A DNA stretch of 23,005 nt from JBBUX01 sp037445775 (lineage in GTDB: Bacteria > Actinomycetota > Coriobacteriia > Anaerosomatales > PHET01). Below, piece by piece: positions 20,520 to 23,005 of the stretch. Both the position numbers and the translations under genes were made by a program. Below the pieces are notes generated by a model that saw nothing but the letters and a program-made list of their open reading frames with translations, searched no databases and had not been told where the DNA came from. The stretch spans positions 1 through 23,005 of the forward strand of contig JBBIJX010000024.1 in assembly GCA_037445775.1 (NCBI GenBank). Reading direction: 5' to 3'. How positions within the stretch are numbered: position 1 is the stretch's first letter; each line of letters starts with the position of its first letter.

Positions 20520-21884
20520 GTGGACCAAAGCAAGTTCGACGAGGCGCAGGCAGCATACGACGCGGGGCAGTACCGTGATGCTGCCAAGAAGTTCCTCGCT
20601 TCGGCCAGCGGAGGCAGCGCGGGAAACGGCGCGGCATTCCATATGGCCGGCAACTCGCTCATGCGCCTTCGCCGCTATGCGGATGCGACGACCGTGTACG
20701 GTCAGGCGCTCCGAGATGAGACCTACGGTAAACGCGGGGCAGTCCAGGCTAACCTCGGAGGCGCCTACGCGGCGCTCGGCGAGTATTCCAAGGCTGAGGC
20801 CGCGTACGCGGCGGCGCTCGCAGAGCCGGACTACACCACACCGTGGAAAGCGCTCCAGGGGCGGGCGTCCGCGCTGCTCGAGCGGGGCCGTGTCGACGAG
20901 GCTGCGGTGGCGTACCGCACGGCCGCGATCGATCCGGACAATCCCGGGCCAAGCAAGGCGCTCGTGAATCTCGGCCTGTGTTTCATGGCGCTCGGCAGGC
21001 CCGCCGACGCGGTCGAGGCCTACAAGGCAGCACTGGGCTTCGACGAGTACGCCCGTCGCGGCAAGGCGCTCGCCAACATGGGTATCGCTTACACGCAGAT
21101 GGGCGAATACGAGGAGGCGGTCCGCGCCTTCGAGAAGGCCCGTGAGTTGCACTCTTACGAGCTTACGGGGGCTGCCAAGGACGCATACGAATCGGCCCTG
21201 CGCATGGGGCGGCCTCGCGCCGAGACCGTTGATGGCTGGGAGACCGGTGACATCGCGATGCTTGCCGCCGGCGGCGCGGCGCCTGCGGGCTGGGGGACCG
21301 ACGAGCTTGCGACGCTCGCGGCGGCGGGCGCCATGGAGGTTTCCGGCTGGGCGCCTGAAGCTGAGGCGGCCGCATCTGGACTCGGTATCGGCGATGAGGC
21401 CGCGGTCAACGAGTTCTTCTCGATCACCGAGGAGCAGATGCGCGAGAAGGACCGCGAAGCGAAGCGTGCGGCCCGGGCGGAGCGGCGCTCGGGGCGGTCG
21501 CTCGTGCGAACTGTGGTCGTGTGGGTCACCGTCGTCGCACTTCTTCTAGGCGCGGCCGCGCTCGGCTTCTACCTCGGGCTCGGATGGCCGACGCAGGATG
21601 ACACAGTCGGGGACATGCTCGCCGCTTACCAGACGGGCTCTGATGTCACGCAGTACTGGGTCGCCGTGCCCGACAAGGACGTCGCCAAAGAGATGGCCAA
21701 GGTGCCGCCGATCAAGGGCTACCAGGTGGACTCCGTTGAGCGCGGATCGCAAGAGTCCGTGGTGCTGGTCACGGTGACACCCGTGCAAGGCGCTGCGCTA
21801 CACTATCGCATCACGCTCGCCCGAGAGGGCGTGGGGTGGAAGGTCAACGGGATCGCGAACGACTGGCGATCGACCGACAGCTAG
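20520..21884 (+). CDS. TPR-repeat protein with a C-terminal membrane anchor
   Basis: This is a 454-residue protein. Residues 1-220 hold several tetratricopeptide-like repeats with regular A-x-x-G-x-Y/A-x-x-A patterns (e.g. AQAAYDAGQYRDAAKKF and ALANMGIAYTQMGEYEEAV). A Gly/Ala/Trp-rich, low-complexity linker spans about 235-300. A strongly basic stretch precedes a single transmembrane helix (about 329-356, VVVWVTVVALLLGAAALGF). The last ~100 residues should be extracytoplasmic and resemble a small beta-rich domain I cannot name. So the TPR part is cytosolic and the tail outside, a scaffold-like arrangement. GTG 20520 is the likely start, giving a TPR-type N-terminus; its ribosome binding site is weak. 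It belongs to the run from cyclophilin to ndk. Confidence 0.8.
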   Translation: MDQSKFDEAQAAYDAGQYRDAAKKFLASASGGSAGNGAAFHMAGNSLMRLRRYADATTVYGQALRDETYGKRGAVQANLGGAYAALGEYSKAEAAYAAALAEPDYTTPWKALQGRASALLERGRVDEAAVAYRTAAIDPDNPGPSKALVNLGLCFMALGRPADAVEAYKAALGFDEYARRGKALANMGIAYTQMGEYEEAVRAFEKARELHSYELTGAAKDAYESALRMGRPRAETVDGWETGDIAMLAAGGAAPAGWGTDELATLAAAGAMEVSGWAPEAEAAASGLGIGDEAAVNEFFSITEEQMREKDREAKRAARAERRSGRSLVRTVVVWVTVVALLLGAAALGFYLGLGWPTQDDTVGDMLAAYQTGSDVTQYWVAVPDKDVAKEMAKVPPIKGYQVDSVERGSQESVVLVTVTPVQGAALHYRITLAREGVGWKVNGIANDWRSTDS

Positions 21885-21924
21885 CGGCGACGTTGCGCCG
21901 CCGACGGAGTGAAAGGGCTCGCCG

Positions 21925-22329
21925 GTGAATCAGAGGACCTACGTCATGATCAAGCCAGACGCGGTCACGCGCGGTCTGGTGGGACGCATCATCGCCCGCT
22001 TCGAGGATGCGGGCCTGGAACTGGAGCGCATGGAATACGGCACGCTTACGCAGGAGCAAGCTGCGGCCAACTACGCCGAGCACGAGGGCAAACCGTTCTA
22101 CGAGGGGCTCGTCCGATACATCACCTCCGGACCGGTCGTGAAGATGGTGTTGGCGGGACCCGGTGCCGTTGCGGTGTGCCGCAAGCTGATGGGTGCGACC
22201 AACCCCGCGGAGGCGGCGCCAGGGACGATCAGGGGCGACTTCGGGCTCATCGTCGATGCGAACGTGATCCACGGTTCCGATTCGCCGGAATCCGCCGAAC
22301 GCGAGATCGCGATCTTCTTCGGGCCGTAG
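21925..22329 (+). CDS. ndk: nucleoside diphosphate kinase
   Basis: This enzyme transfers the gamma-phosphate between nucleoside triphosphates and diphosphates through a phosphohistidine. It has 134 residues, the normal length. Motifs are TYVMIKPDAV at the N-terminus, GLVGRIIARFE, RKLMGATNP, GTIRGDF and the active-site NVIHGSDSPESAEREI with the catalytic His. GTG 21925 has GAAAGGG at seven bases. It lies 40 bases after the TPR gene, with only a weak 5-bp hairpin between, so it may share that transcript. Confidence 0.97.
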   Translation: MNQRTYVMIKPDAVTRGLVGRIIARFEDAGLELERMEYGTLTQEQAAANYAEHEGKPFYEGLVRYITSGPVVKMVLAGPGAVAVCRKLMGATNPAEAAPGTIRGDFGLIVDANVIHGSDSPESAEREIAIFFGP

Positions 22330-22400
22330 CGCGGGGCAAGATTCCGGCAAGACCACTCTGCCAACCTCACGGCTGTCGTCACTTTCAGGAGGAGGCAGCT

Positions 22401-23005
22401 GTGGCGCCGCGTGAATCAACGGGAAGCCCTCATCCACGTGAGGCGTTGTTGGCCGGCAGGCCCGAAGCGCTGAGTGATACAGGTCTGCTCAGCGTGCTCG
22501 TGGGCGAGGAAGGCGCCCGTCAGCTGGAGCACGTACTCTCCTACGGGTCCTTCCCCCACGCGCTCTACGGGCTGAGCGGCCCCGACCTCGTCGCCGTCGA
22601 CGGTGTGGGACCCGCAGCGGCCGCCAGGCTGCTCGCGTGCGTTGAGATGAGTCGACGTGTCGGCAGCGCGTCATCGCGGACCCACCCCGTGGTCAGTACC
22701 CCCGAGGACGTCGTCGCGCTCTGCGGCCCGCAACTTCGCGGACTTGACCGCGAGCACTTCTGGACGCTTGCGCTCAATACGAAGAACCGCTTGATGCGCA
22801 TCATCGAGGTATCCGTGGGCTCCCTGAGCGCCTCTATCGTCCATCCTCGCGAGCTGTTCAAGGAGGCGATCCGGGTATCCGCGGCGTCCGTCATCGTCGT
22901 ACACAACCATCCCAGCGGAGATCCGACGCCGAGCGGCGCGGACATCCAGCTCACGAGGCGGCTTGCCAAGGCGGGCGACGTACTTGGCATCGAAGTCCTC
23001 GATCA
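22401..23005 (+). CDS. radC: RadC family (JAB/MPN) protein, 3' truncated by the window
   Basis: This is the first 201 codons of a RadC-like protein; the frame is open to the right edge. The N-terminal helical part has PREALLAGRPEALSDTGLLSVLVG, with the helix-hairpin-helix-like stretch VAVDGVGPAAAARLL. The JAB/MPN metalloprotease-like domain includes HNHPSGDPTPSGAD, the JAMM-type metal motif, and is cut just after EVLD. GTG 22401 follows AGGAGGAGG at five bases. Despite the historical name, a DNA-repair role is not well supported for this family and its biochemical function is unsettled. It is 71 bases downstream of ndk. Confidence 0.9.
   Translation, partial: MAPRESTGSPHPREALLAGRPEALSDTGLLSVLVGEEGARQLEHVLSYGSFPHALYGLSGPDLVAVDGVGPAAAARLLACVEMSRRVGSASSRTHPVVSTPEDVVALCGPQLRGLDREHFWTLALNTKNRLMRIIEVSVGSLSASIVHPRELFKEAIRVSAASVIVVHNHPSGDPTPSGADIQLTRRLAKAGDVLGIEVLD

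Noticed and set aside
1..23005. CRISPR arrays, insertion sequences, prophage or toxin-antitoxin pairs
   Set aside because: No regularly spaced repeats, transposase motifs, terminal inverted repeats or phage genes were seen; composition is even across the window.

Overview
The window is about 23 kb of GC-rich, gene-dense bacterial DNA. It has GTG starts, purine-rich ribosome binding sites and 4-bp ATGA gene overlaps. Gene content fits a high-GC, probably anaerobic, monoderm bacterium with type IV pili. It includes a 2[4Fe-4S] ferredoxin, an FAD/Fe-S oxidoreductase fusion, bacillithiol-type rather than mycothiol-type enzymes, an EF-G paralogue, and PlsY with a lipid kinase. A deep-branching actinomycete such as the Coriobacteriia is my best guess, but it is inferred from style and gene set and not proven. 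I see no prophage, IS element, CRISPR array or rRNA, and no gene-free stretch longer than about 220 bases.

Left part (1-3930): the 3' end of a large FAD-linked/Fe-S oxidoreductase with an unusual methionine-rich tail; a CRP/FNR-type regulator preceded by a CRP-like inverted repeat; and a 75-residue cytochrome b5-like protein. An intergenic region follows with 11-bp-phased, Pho-box-like repeats and a perfect hairpin. Next (3935-8455) comes a phosphate-uptake operon: an unknown secreted protein, pstS, pstC, pstA and pstB. Strong hairpins lie between pstS and pstC, and no phoU follows. pstB overlaps tail-to-tail with a minus-strand 23S rRNA uracil methyltransferase (8452-9861).

Middle (9892-15528): pilT with an N-terminal, apparently degenerate response-regulator receiver domain. 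It is followed by a tight run of OsmC-like protein, DPM1-like family 2 glycosyltransferase, BshB1-like deacetylase and a divergent BshC-like protein. This run is the most interesting part of the window. It resembles a low-molecular-weight-thiol (bacillithiol-like) or related glycoconjugate pathway, but a GT2 enzyme sits where the GT4 enzyme BshA would be expected. A small ferredoxin gene with its own promoter ends the block.

Right part (15578-23005): minus-strand lipid genes (diacylglycerol kinase-like protein, then plsY); a plus-strand tRNA-Arg(CCG) with a strong bidirectional terminator; and a minus-strand EF-G paralogue. Divergent from it is a plus-strand run of lipoprotein cyclophilin, membrane-anchored TPR protein, ndk and the start of radC, which is cut by the window edge. 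The housekeeping genes look intact.
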